This document shows, piece by piece, positions 1 through 8,109 of a stretch of 64,000 nt of DNA. Each line of letters begins with the position of its first letter. The stretch's first letter is position 1. The stretch spans positions 1,291,336 to 1,355,335 of the forward strand of contig NZ_JAJTUT010000001.1 of assembly GCF_022399565.1 (NCBI RefSeq), read 5' to 3'. The notes beneath the pieces were generated by a model, which was not told the origin of the DNA, ran no database searches, and saw only the letters and a list, made by a program, of their open reading frames with translations. Made by a program: the position numbers and the translations under genes. Origin of the DNA: Flavobacterium algicola. Its GTDB lineage: Bacteria; Bacteroidota; Bacteroidia; Flavobacteriales; Flavobacteriaceae.

Positions 1-2139
1 TCTCAAAAATTCAAACTTGGATACAATCTCATCGCCTGCAAATTGATTAATTAAAACATCTGTTTTTTCCAAAACCTCATCAAATTTTTCTTCGTCATAT
101 AATGCATAGGTTTGATCATATACACCCTCGGGTGAATCTTCTGCCTCTACTACTTTTGAATTGCTGATAATTTGTGCATATCTGGAATCAGGAAATTGAG
201 TTATAATTGCTTGCTTAACTTCTAGTGCCTTTGATTGATTGGTAATTTGATAAATTTTATACAAATTGTATAGTGTAGGTAAAACCAATTTTTGTTCTGG
301 ATTTTGACGTAATAATTGCTCCAATTTGTTCGAAGCCAAATCATATTCTTTAAATTTTTCTTTATAGATAATTCCCAATTGATAGTAGGCGAAATTGCGC
401 TCTTTATTAATACTGTCAATTTCTTTTTTATCTGTTGGCAATTGACTTAAATAAAAATCAGTGTTGTAGGCTGGGTTATCTGCAATTTCATCTTCATTAT
501 CGGCACTAGTTACTTCGTTATCATCAGGAAAATTTGTAGCGGCTAGTTGATTATTCGAACCAGAATTTAATCGCCAGTTGCTACCAACTGTTCTTGTACC
601 CCAATTTTTCTTAAAAGCAACTTTTCCATAAGCAACGGTCGAAGGATTGTAAAAATAAAATAGTGGCGTTTGCTGGTTGCTCGTATTGATTGATGGTGGT
701 ACCATTGCTATATTGGGCTTAGAAATTCCTGAATTAGGATCAGAAATTGCGTTATCGCCATTAGAAGCACCGTTGTTAATTGCTATATTTTTTTGAATTT
801 GTAGCTGCTTTTCGATCAAGATTTGTTTCTTCTCGTCTTCTGCTTTTAATTGAGTAATATAATCTTTAAAGTAGGTTTCTCTATTTTCAACAGTCATATT
901 TAAAATAGAAATAATACTATCATTTTTTACAGCAATAGCTTCATATAAAATAACATCGTCGAGATCCTTTCTAACTTTTGAAAGATGTATGAACTCTCTC
1001 GTTTTATTATTCAATTTGGTTAGCGTACTGTCATAATATTTTGCCGCCATAGGATATTTGGCATCTTTAAAATAGCGATTGGCAATGTTTCTATAATTTG
1101 AAGCCATTAGGTATTCATCGCCTTTGGTCATTTTTAAAGAAGCATTATAGTATTTTTTGGCTCTATCATCATCATCTTGTTTGTCATAAAAAAGCCCGAA
1201 TTGATGATTTAGTACATCCAAAAATGGTCTGTTTTCTCTGTCTTTTAAAAGTTTATTAAAAGTTTCTACAAATAATAATGTGTCGCCATTTTTAAAATCA
1301 AACAATTGTGCTTTTTTGGCTTGCGCCTGAATTACGTATTTTCGTTCTGATTTGCGATTCATTGCTATGATAGATTCATAACTTTCCAAAGCTTTTTCAG
1401 GACTATTTAATTCTTCATACAGTTGTCCTAGAATAAAGCGATAACGTGCTTTTTGTTGGTTGTTATTTGAAAAATTTTCGGCCAATACTAATTTGGCTAC
1501 AGCACTATCTTTTTCTTCTAAGTTTAAGTAGGCTTCAGAGAGAAGTGCATTTGCATCTGACTTAATTTGTTTCTTGAGTTTATCACCATCCAAGAGTTGC
1601 TTCATATTATTTACAACAAGAGCGTCATTCCCAAGTCGCATATTGGTTTTTTCACGCCAAATTTTAGCTTCATATATCCGACTACTGTTGGGATATTTAT
1701 ATAAAATATAATTGAAGGCGTCGAGCGCTGGGATAAATCGTTGGTCATAATAACGTGATTTTCCTAGTAATAAGTAAGCTTCATCAGTTTGAAAATTCCT
1801 TTCGGTACCATCAATATTCATAGAATGTTTTTGAATCGCTTTGGTTGCTTTGCTCTCCGCTATTTCAAAATCAGGATTTTTGGTTTTTTTATCTCCAACC
1901 AGCTCTTCATTAAACTGCATTTTCTCAATTGGTAATCGCCTCCAAAAGTTATCTTGATCATTGGCGTTAATTCCTGCAACCCCTTTATCAAGCCCAATTT
2001 GTCCATTATACAAAATATTATATTTGGTACTTAAAGCATGTGTATTTCTTGACAAAAAACTGTCTCTTTTGGTAGAACAAGCTCCTAGAAGAATGAAAAG
2101 TCCTAACGAAATTGAAGAATTAACTATATTGGTTTTCAA
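1..2139 (-). CDS. sprE: SprE/PorW-type gliding and type IX secretion lipoprotein (3' end cut by window)
   Basis: Reading leftwards from a TTG start, the frame stays open for 713 codons to base 1, so the C-terminus lies outside the window. The N-terminus is a lipoprotein signal (LFILLGAC, lipobox Cys at residue 20). It is followed by repeated helical TPR-like segments such as AYLLLGKSRYYDQRFIPALDAF, cut here to residues 87-105 or so, and a low-complexity Asn/Ser-rich middle. This matches SprE/PorW, a periplasmic TPR lipoprotein of roughly 870 residues that Flavobacterium needs for gliding and type IX secretion. No in-frame ATG lies between the upstream stop and the signal peptide, so TTG at 2139 is the best start. 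Family assignment is by recognition. Confidence 0.83.
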   Translation of the reverse strand, partial: MKTNIVNSSISLGLFILLGACSTKRDSFLSRNTHALSTKYNILYNGQIGLDKGVAGINANDQDNFWRRLPIEKMQFNEELVGDKKTKNPDFEIAESKATKAIQKHSMNIDGTERNFQTDEAYLLLGKSRYYDQRFIPALDAFNYILYKYPNSSRIYEAKIWREKTNMRLGNDALVVNNMKQLLDGDKLKKQIKSDANALLSEAYLNLEEKDSAVAKLVLAENFSNNNQQKARYRFILGQLYEELNSPEKALESYESIIAMNRKSERKYVIQAQAKKAQLFDFKNGDTLLFVETFNKLLKDRENRPFLDVLNHQFGLFYDKQDDDDRAKKYYNASLKMTKGDEYLMASNYRNIANRYFKDAKYPMAAKYYDSTLTKLNNKTREFIHLSKVRKDLDDVILYEAIAVKNDSIISILNMTVENRETYFKDYITQLKAEDEKKQILIEKQLQIQKNIAINNGASNGDNAISDPNSGISKPNIAMVPPSINTSNQQTPLFYFYNPSTVAYGKVAFKKNWGTRTVGSNWRLNSGSNNQLAATNFPDDNEVTSADNEDEIADNPAYNTDFYLSQLPTDKKEIDSINKERNFAYYQLGIIYKEKFKEYDLASNKLEQLLRQNPEQKLVLPTLYNLYKIYQITNQSKALEVKQAIITQFPDSRYAQIISNSKVVEAEDSPEGVYDQTYALYDEEKFDEVLEKTDVLINQFAGDEIVSKFEFLR

Positions 2140-2359
2140 TTGAATGTGTTTTTTATCATTTAACTTCTAAAAGAATCATTTAGTATAATGACTGGTAAAA
2201 ATACATTTCTTTTTGAAATATAGAAATTTAAAGTCTTAAAAGCTTTTAAAAAGCTTTTTATCAGCCGATTCTAAAAAGTTAAAAACCAATAGCATTCAAT
2301 ATTTTAAGGATCACAATAAAAAACAATCTTCATAGTAGGTACATTTTATCAAGGTTTGC

Positions 2360-2367
2360 TATTTTTG
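2360..2367 (+). promoter_or_regulatory. Bacteroidota -7 promoter element (TATTTTTG)
   Basis: TATTTTTG fits the TAnnTTTG -7 consensus of Bacteroidota sigma-A promoters. It lies 17 nt before the ATG of the reductase at 2385, implying a very short leader. No convincing -33 TTTG was seen at the usual spacing. Confidence 0.6.
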
Positions 2368-2384
2368 TAAAAAATTAAATAATT

Positions 2385-3437
2385 ATGTCTTCATTTTTAA
2401 AATTAATTATAAAAGAAGTAAAACGTGAAACTGCAAATGCTGTTTCTATTCTTTTTAATATACCCGAAGAATTAAAATCAGGTTATAGTTTTGTAGCTGG
2501 ACAATATGTCAATCTAAAATTGACTCTTGACGGTAAAGAAATCCGCAGAGCTTATTCTATTTGTTCTTCTCCAGAAAGTGGAGAATTGCGAATAGCAGTA
2601 AAAGCAGTTGATAATGGTGTCTTTTCGCAATTTGCAAATAAACAACTTAAGGCTGGAGATGTTATTGAAGTTGGAAAACCAGAAGGTAAATTTACTTTTG
2701 AACCAGTAGCAGATAAGCAGAATAATTATATCGCATTCGCTTCTGGAAGCGGAATTACGCCTGTAATTTCAATCATCAAATCGGTTTTGAAAAGCGAACC
2801 TAAAAGTTCATTTGTATTGATTTACGGAAACAAATCACCTGAGGAAACCATCTTTCATCAAGAATTGCATGATCTGCATTTAAAATATGTGAGTCGTTTT
2901 TTTATTGATAACGTCTACAGCAAAGTAAATGTTGAAAATGCACAGTTTGGTCGTATTGATAAATCTGTAATTAATTTTGCTTTAAACAACAAACATAAAG
3001 AAATCGATTTTGATAAATTTTATTTGTGTGGACCAGAAGAAATGATCAACACTGTTTGTAGTGTATTAAAAGAAAAAAATGTAAAAGATTCTGCCATACG
3101 TTTTGAACTTTTCACATCCTCTTCTCAAGAAATCGAGATCAAAGAATCACTAGGTGGACATTCAAAAATTACTGTAATGGTGGATGATGAAGAGACGAGT
3201 TTTGAAATGTCTCAGAAACAAACCATATTGGAAGCTGCTTTGAAAAAAGGAATTGATGCTCCTTATTCTTGTCAAGGCGGAATATGCAGTAGTTGCCTTG
3301 CTAGAGTAACCGTAGGAACAGCAGAAATGACAAAAAATTCTATATTAACGGATAAAGAAATTGCTGATGGTCTTATTTTGACTTGTCAAGCGCATCCAAC
3401 ATCAGAAACTATTTATATAGATTATGATGATGTTTAG
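2385..3437 (+). CDS. PaaE-like FAD/NAD(P)/2Fe-2S ferredoxin reductase
   Basis: 350-residue flavoprotein electron-transfer reductase with three domains in order: an FAD-binding domain (RRAYSICS near residue 54), an NAD(P)-binding domain (GSGITPV near 121, CGPEEM near 215), and a C-terminal plant-type 2Fe-2S ferredoxin domain with CQGGICSSC and a fourth Cys in LTCQAHP. This architecture is that of PaaE-type and related NAD(P)H oxidoreductases. It would pass electrons from NAD(P)H through FAD and the cluster to an oxygenase or other acceptor. No oxygenase or phenylacetate gene is nearby, so the partner is unknown. It is divergent from sprE and convergent with dprA. Confidence 0.85.
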   Translation: MSSFLKLIIKEVKRETANAVSILFNIPEELKSGYSFVAGQYVNLKLTLDGKEIRRAYSICSSPESGELRIAVKAVDNGVFSQFANKQLKAGDVIEVGKPEGKFTFEPVADKQNNYIAFASGSGITPVISIIKSVLKSEPKSSFVLIYGNKSPEETIFHQELHDLHLKYVSRFFIDNVYSKVNVENAQFGRIDKSVINFALNNKHKEIDFDKFYLCGPEEMINTVCSVLKEKNVKDSAIRFELFTSSSQEIEIKESLGGHSKITVMVDDEETSFEMSQKQTILEAALKKGIDAPYSCQGGICSSCLARVTVGTAEMTKNSILTDKEIADGLILTCQAHPTSETIYIDYDDV

Positions 3438-3535
3438 ATGATTAGCAGTAGTAAGGAGTATGTGTAAAGTCGATTTATAGAGTTCAATAAACTTGGCCTA
3501 CTTCCTAAATTACTAAACAATTGTAACATAAAGAG

Positions 3536-3580
3536 ATGCTTATACAGCTGGACATACCAGTGGTATAAGCATTTTCATTT
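3536..3580 (+). terminator. Stem-loop terminator of the reductase gene
   Basis: ATGCTTATAC (3536-3545) pairs perfectly with GTATAAGCAT (3563-3572). An inner CTGG/CCAG extends the stem, and a T-rich tract follows (TTTCATTT). The U-tract is weak, but the position just after the reductase supports a terminator. Confidence 0.6.
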
Positions 3581-3656
3581 ATATCAAACATTTATTCGAA
3601 ATAGACAATCAAATATATTGCTCTACTCAAATTGTAATGCCGTTACCAAAATCAAT

Positions 3657-4757
3657 TTATATTGCCTCGAATAATTTACCTGGCAAAGGTCTTATCAAAC
3701 CTTTCAGTTCCATATTGAGTAATAATCCCGATATTCGATAAATAGGAAAATCACATTGCAAGGCAATAATATCCATTAACTCTTTGCCTGTTCTAAGTAA
3801 GTAGTTATAAATAATTTGTTCATCTGGTTCTAGCTCTATAAAAAGTTGTTTTTGTACCGGTTTTGAAACCGCTTGAATATTCCAATTTAGAATATAAAGC
3901 AAATCTGCAGCCGAACTGAGCACATGTGCCTTTTGCGTTTTAATTAGGTTGTTGCAACCTTGACTGTATTTATCGGTAACACGACCCGGCACCGCGAACA
4001 CATCACGATTGTAATCATTGGCCATGTTAGCTGTAATTAATGATCCACCCCTATCTGCCGATTCAATTACGATAGTCGCTTCAGTCATACCAGCAACAAT
4101 GCGATTACGTCGTACAAAATTCTCTTTATCGGGGTTGGTTGTGCTCCAAAACTCTGTCATAAACCCTCCATTTTCCTCCATCTTGGCAACATATTTTTTA
4201 TGTGGTTTAGGATAAATTTGATTGAGTCCATGTGCAACTACTCCAATTGTCTGCAAATCATTATCCATTGCCAGCTGGTGCGCTACGATATCTACACCAT
4301 AAGCAAAACCACTAACAATAATAGGATTTAAGGGGGCTAAGTCCTCTATTAATTTTCGGCAAAATTCAGTTCCGTAGGAAGTAATTTGTCGCGTTCCTAC
4401 AATACTAATCATTTTACAGTTGTTCCAATCAATATTGCCCGAACTAAATAATAGTACTGGGCCATCAAAACAATGTTTTAAACGTTCTGGATAATTTTGA
4501 TCTTGATAATAATGGGTTTTGATGCGATTCGACTCCAAAAAGCGGAGTTCACTATTCGCTTTATCAAAAACTGATTTGTCTTGCATGTTTTTTAGCAATG
4601 CACTGCCTACTCCATCAATAGTGGATAGTTGTTGCGGCTTGGCTTTGAAAACTTCTTCGGCAGAACCATAGTTTGTGAGTAGTTTTTTGGCCATAATATC
4701 TCCAACTCCATCTACTCTTTGAAGCGCCAATAGGTAAAATAATTCTTGTTCTGTCAT
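3657..4757 (-). CDS. dprA: DNA-processing protein DprA (Smf)
   Basis: 366-residue DprA. It protects incoming single-stranded DNA and loads RecA during natural transformation. Visible parts: N-terminal helix-hairpin-helix segments (VDGVGDIMAKKLL, IDGVGSALLKNM), the Rossmann-like core with GTRQITSYG, SGFAYGVDIVAH and AHGLNQIYPKPH, the conserved RNRIVAGM and ADRGGSLITA motifs, and a C-terminal winged-helix DML1-type domain (about residues 305-366). Length and motif order are typical. It is convergent with the reductase and divergent from the HU/SPOR gene. No other competence gene is in the window. Confidence 0.95.
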   Translation of the reverse strand: MTEQELFYLLALQRVDGVGDIMAKKLLTNYGSAEEVFKAKPQQLSTIDGVGSALLKNMQDKSVFDKANSELRFLESNRIKTHYYQDQNYPERLKHCFDGPVLLFSSGNIDWNNCKMISIVGTRQITSYGTEFCRKLIEDLAPLNPIIVSGFAYGVDIVAHQLAMDNDLQTIGVVAHGLNQIYPKPHKKYVAKMEENGGFMTEFWSTTNPDKENFVRRNRIVAGMTEATIVIESADRGGSLITANMANDYNRDVFAVPGRVTDKYSQGCNNLIKTQKAHVLSSAADLLYILNWNIQAVSKPVQKQLFIELEPDEQIIYNYLLRTGKELMDIIALQCDFPIYRISGLLLNMELKGLIRPLPGKLFEAI

Positions 4758-4847
4758 GCTAATGAATTGTGTCTGAAAAGTATAAAAAATTTATCTTATT
4801 TGTTAATAAAAATTGTGAATAAAATTTTGATAACTATTTTCATTGTA

Positions 4848-4855
4848 TAACTTTG
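4848..4855 (+). promoter_or_regulatory. Bacteroidota -7 promoter element (TAACTTTG), start-deciding
   Basis: TAACTTTG fits TAnnTTTG and sits only 5 nt before the ATG at 4861. It overlaps the alternative upstream TTG start at 4843, so that TTG cannot be translated from this promoter. The mRNA would be leaderless or nearly so. Confidence 0.6.
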
Positions 4856-4860
4856 TAACT

Positions 4861-5799
4861 ATGAATATCGAACTCTACATTGCCCAGCTTTTATACCGTT
4901 ATCAGTGCGTTACAGTACCTGGTTTTGGTGCTTTTTTGACCGAAATTCAATCTGCTCAATGGATTGAAGAAAGTCATTCATTTTTCCCTCCAAAAAAATC
5001 TGTTTGTTTTAATGCTAACATTAAAACGAATGATGGATTATTAGCTAATCATATTGCAAATACAGAGAAAACATCTTATAGTTATGCTGTAAGTGCAATT
5101 CAACATGCTGTATTAAATTGGAAGAATAGCTTGGATCAAAATGGAAGAATCACGCTAAAAGACATTGGAGATATCCAGTTAAATAGTGAAGGAAGTCTAG
5201 TATTCAAACCTGCAACTCAAAATGATTACATGACGAGTTCTTTTGGATTAAGTTCTTTAGTATCTCCAGCAATTAAAAGAGAAGTCGAAAGTTTTATTGA
5301 AACTATTGAAGAAAAAGAAGTTATTGTTTTTGAACCAGAAGTTTCAAACAGCCGTTCGTATTTGAAATATGCAGCTGTTTTTATTCTTGGTTTAGGTTTG
5401 ACTGGAACAATCGGTTATCCTTTGTATCAAAATGAAATGGCTAGTCAAAAAACAATAGTTGATAAAGCTGTTCAAAAACAAGTTGAAACCAAAATTCAAG
5501 AAGCTACATTTTTCATCAAAAATCCGCTTCCTACGGTTACACTTTCTATAAAAGATAAGAAAGTAAAAATGTCTTATCATGTTATGGCAGGTGCATTTAG
5601 AGATGAAAATAACGCCAATAAGATTTTGGAAAAATTAATAAAATCGGGTTATAATGCTAAAAGAATTCCGCTAAACAAAAGTAGTTTGTACCCTGTTATA
5701 TACGGTAGTTACAAAACTTTTTCTGAAGCTGAGCAAGTAAAAAGAGAAATCAATGGTAAAGACAATCCAGATGCCTGGATTTTAATCGAATCTTTATAG
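4861..5799 (+). CDS. HU-CCDC81 and SPOR domain membrane protein
   Basis: 312-residue protein. The N-terminal half resembles the HU-CCDC81 domain pair of Bacteroidota proteins (starting MNIELYIAQLLYRYQCVTVPGFGAF, cut here, with DPGFGAFLT-like spacing of a DNA/HU-fold domain). A single membrane helix follows at about residues 170-192, then a C-terminal SPOR domain (YHVMAGAFRDENNANKIL onward) that binds denuded septal peptidoglycan. The expected role is a cell-division or envelope protein with the SPOR domain outside the cytoplasmic membrane. ATG 4861 is chosen because the upstream TTG overlaps the promoter. What the HU-like domain binds is not known. Confidence 0.85.
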   Translation: MNIELYIAQLLYRYQCVTVPGFGAFLTEIQSAQWIEESHSFFPPKKSVCFNANIKTNDGLLANHIANTEKTSYSYAVSAIQHAVLNWKNSLDQNGRITLKDIGDIQLNSEGSLVFKPATQNDYMTSSFGLSSLVSPAIKREVESFIETIEEKEVIVFEPEVSNSRSYLKYAAVFILGLGLTGTIGYPLYQNEMASQKTIVDKAVQKQVETKIQEATFFIKNPLPTVTLSIKDKKVKMSYHVMAGAFRDENNANKILEKLIKSGYNAKRIPLNKSSLYPVIYGSYKTFSEAEQVKREINGKDNPDAWILIESL

Positions 5800-5820
5800 A
5801 ATACCATTTTAATTATAAAC

Positions 5821-5862
5821 AAAACCTCCAATAAGCCAGATGCTGATTGGAGGTTTTTTGTA
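5821..5862. terminator. Bidirectional stem-loop terminator
   Basis: AAAACCTCCAAT (5821-5832) pairs with ATTGGAGGTTTT (5846-5857). T-runs lie outside the stem on both strands. It sits between the convergent HU/SPOR and DUF6503-like genes and can serve both. Confidence 0.85.
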
Positions 5863-5865
5863 GCC

Positions 5866-6696
5866 TTATTTTTTGAAATCTTCGACTGTCAAATCGTTTG
5901 AAAATTTTATGTTGGTCCAGTTAACCATAATCCAGGGCTTGTCAGTTTCTATAGCATCCCAGTCAGAACTTTTATATTTTCTTTTTGCTGGAATTAAAAT
6001 TCCATCTACATTTACATATTCAAGCTGCATCAACATAGGGTCTGTTTTACCGTAATCGACAACAGTAAATAAAAACTGATCTACCAAATTTGTCTTTTTA
6101 TTAATATATAATTGATAGGTATCTTTAGGCTTATTGTCATTAGATTCAAAAGCTATTTTAACCACATCATAAGCGTTTCCTTTGATTACTTTCTCACCTA
6201 TATAAACATAGGTAATTCCTGGATCTAATAACTTTTGCATCATTGCAAACCAGTAAAAATTTGTAGGTCTACTAAAACGAACTCTCTGAATAATTTTCTC
6301 ATTATCTAAAGAGACACCATTGTGTTTGAACCAGTAATCGCTTCCGTCATATCCTTGCTCAATTGTTCCTTCTAATTCGGGGAAAGTGCGTTCATGACGA
6401 TCTAATTTTCCATATGATAATTCTCCTGAAAAAATATATTTTTCATTGGACACATCAGTCTTGCCATCTGGTGTTTGATAAGAGTTTGTATAAGTAACGT
6501 CGTGCTTTTGCAACAACTTATTAAAATCCCCAACCTTTTGAACCATGTTGTAAACTAGCTCGTGACCTTTGTTTTGAAAACTAGGAACTGCAACAGCAGT
6601 TGCATTTTCTTGATGATTATCGGAAGTAGACTTTAAATTATTACAACTACTTAAACCAACGACCAAAGCCAAACTCAAACATAAAGAACCTTTCAT
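5866..6696 (-). CDS. DUF6503-like lipoprotein, LolA-like fold suspected
   Basis: 276-residue lipoprotein of unknown function. Signal peptide MKGSLCLSLALVVGLSSC has its lipobox Cys at residue 18. The mature part carries a beta-rich pattern ending in VIKGNAYDVVKIAF then DTYQLYINKKTNLVDQF. That pattern resembles the DUF6503 protein at 48454 in this window (IKGKKYDVIEVTF then DQYQYWINQETHLMDYF), so the two look like distant paralogs. Proteins of this type have the layout of LolA/outer-membrane lipoprotein-sorting folds, but no activity can be assigned. A perfect 12-bp inverted repeat lies just upstream. Confidence 0.65.
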   Translation of the reverse strand: MKGSLCLSLALVVGLSSCNNLKSTSDNHQENATAVAVPSFQNKGHELVYNMVQKVGDFNKLLQKHDVTYTNSYQTPDGKTDVSNEKYIFSGELSYGKLDRHERTFPELEGTIEQGYDGSDYWFKHNGVSLDNEKIIQRVRFSRPTNFYWFAMMQKLLDPGITYVYIGEKVIKGNAYDVVKIAFESNDNKPKDTYQLYINKKTNLVDQFLFTVVDYGKTDPMLMQLEYVNVDGILIPAKRKYKSSDWDAIETDKPWIMVNWTNIKFSNDLTVEDFKK

Positions 6697-6718
6697 AATA
6701 GATAAAATTTGAAATTAA

Positions 6719-6744
6719 ATATCGTCTGATGTATCAGACGATAT
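6719..6744. promoter_or_regulatory. Perfect 12-bp inverted repeat upstream of DUF6503-like gene
   Basis: ATATCGTCTGAT (6719-6730), a 2-nt spacer, and ATCAGACGATAT (6733-6744) form a perfect palindrome, 22 nt upstream of the minus-strand ATG at 6696. There is no U-tract in either direction, so an operator or a 5'-leader hairpin fits better than a terminator. The rest of 6745-7031 is AT-rich with no supported gene. Confidence 0.5.
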
Positions 6745-7031
6745 TGTATTGAGGATTCTGCATCATTTGGCATATCAACCTCAAAAAAATAGAATATTTG
6801 CTAACCTAATCATTCATTTAGATACAAAAAAGCCATTTAACAGAATATTATATTTCGAAAGAAATAATTCATTATCATGCAATTATATAATTTTGAAAAT
6901 TAATCTAATCTATGAAATCAAACTGTTTATAGATGTAAATAGTCACAACGTCTATTTGCTTTTTGAGACAGATGTAATTAAAATACCTTTAACCCAATGA
7001 TTAGAAAAACATTAATTTAAATTCAACTATT

Positions 7032-7598
7032 ATGAAAAATATTTATAAAACTATCGTATTAAGCATCGTTCTACTTTCTGGAATTACAGAAGTAACTGCT
7101 CAAAACAGAACTACCAAAACGGTAGCTACAAAAAAAGTTTCGGTAAAAAGAGTACCATCATCAAAAGTGGTTTATAAAACGCCTAAAAGTAAGGTAGCCA
7201 CTGTGCGTACATTACCCAACAAAACTAACATCAAATACAATGGACAAAATTACTATTATTCAAACAATAAATATTACACATATTCACAAGGTCATTACGT
7301 AAATATAATGCCCAAAGTAGGTTTTAAAACACGTGTATTACCTCAAAATTTCGTAAAAGTTAATTTCAAAAATCATAACTATTTTCAGTCTCAGGGAATG
7401 TTTTACATCCAGAGCGGTAGCGATTATGAAGTAGTAGACCCAGAGATTGGAACTATAGTTTACGAGCTTCCGAGTGATTATGAAAAAGTGACTATTGATG
7501 GTCAAACTTATTATGAATATGGAAACATACTATATGAAAAAGTACAAGATAACGGTGCAAGAGCTTACGAAGTGGTAGGTTTTATTGATGCCAATTAA
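7032..7598 (+). CDS. DUF6515 family secreted protein
   Basis: 188-residue exported protein with an N-terminal signal peptide (MKNIYKTIVLSIVLLSGITEVTAQ, cut here to its hydrophobic core IVLSIVLLSG). A basic Ser/Lys/Val linker follows, then three Tyr-rich repeats of about 45 residues, each with a pattern like LPxxxxxVxxxGxxYYxxxxxxY (near residues 60, 108 and 155). This matches the DUF6515 family of Bacteroidota. Function is unknown; the repeats suggest a beta-structured envelope or surface protein. It is a single-gene unit with its own terminator. Confidence 0.72.
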   Translation: MKNIYKTIVLSIVLLSGITEVTAQNRTTKTVATKKVSVKRVPSSKVVYKTPKSKVATVRTLPNKTNIKYNGQNYYYSNNKYYTYSQGHYVNIMPKVGFKTRVLPQNFVKVNFKNHNYFQSQGMFYIQSGSDYEVVDPEIGTIVYELPSDYEKVTIDGQTYYEYGNILYEKVQDNGARAYEVVGFIDAN

Positions 7599-7632
7599 TT
7601 AAAAGAATAAAAGGTTGTTATAATTCAAATGT

Positions 7633-7676
7633 TTAAAGGGTCTTCGTCATTATTGATGAAGACCCTTTAATTTTTA
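7633..7676 (+). terminator. Stem-loop terminator of DUF6515 gene
   Basis: TTAAAGGGTCTTCGTCA (7633-7649) pairs with TGATGAAGACCCTTTAA (7654-7670) with one G-U, loop TTAT, followed by TTTTT. Confidence 0.88.
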
Positions 7677-7840
7677 AATAAACAAGATAATATCTACCTT
7701 AGAACGCCCTGTTTTATGCGGTTTAGAAGGTTTTAAGACTAAAAACAATAAAATAATGTGGTCCTATAAAATTAAGTCTTAAAAACGCTTATTTTAGCAT
7801 TTTCTGCGGTACTGGCTATACACACTCGCTTTAATCTCCT

Positions 7841-7888
7841 GGGCTACGTAATAAGAGCTCAAACAATCGCTCCTATCCCTAATACAAA
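7841..7888. repeat. Degenerate flavobacterial intergenic repeat (GGGCT...CCTATCCCT)
   Basis: GGGCTACG... followed by GCTCCTATCCCTAATACAAAC resembles the copy at 38526-38574 (GGGCTATTCG... TTCTATCCCTCATGCAAAC). The two share the outer blocks but not the middle. It is a non-coding dispersed repeat of unknown role in a gap (7677-8109) where no gene is visible. Confidence 0.45.
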
Positions 7889-7950
7889 CTCGAGTTACAA
7901 TTCAAAACATTCTACCTCACTCGATGAGATACCCAGTATCCAGTAAAAAA

Positions 7951-8065
7951 ATTCTTTGTCAAGTCGAGCGCAGTCGAGACATTTTTATGCACTAAAAATT
8001 TGATCGAATTGACTGCTGGTTCTGAATAAGCAGATTCTTTGTCAAGTCAAGCGCAGTCGAGACAT
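7951..8065. repeat. Pair of 32-bp direct REP-like repeats
   Basis: Two copies, 7951-7982 and 8034-8065, agree at 31 of 32 positions. Each contains the near-palindrome GTCGAGCGCAGTCGAG (second copy GTCAAGCGCAGTCGAG). Such short GC-richer palindromes against an AT-rich background are typical REP-like extragenic elements. They lie downstream of the PIF1-like helicase stop and upstream of nothing obvious. Confidence 0.65.
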
Positions 8066-8109
8066 ATATTTCTAACAATCATGTATGTATATAAAATTTA
8101 AATAAGAAT

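Noticed and set aside
6749-7000. 83-codon plus-strand ORF in the gap after the DUF6503-like gene
   Set aside because: AT-rich composition, no recognisable domain, no promoter, and residue content typical of translated intergenic DNA.
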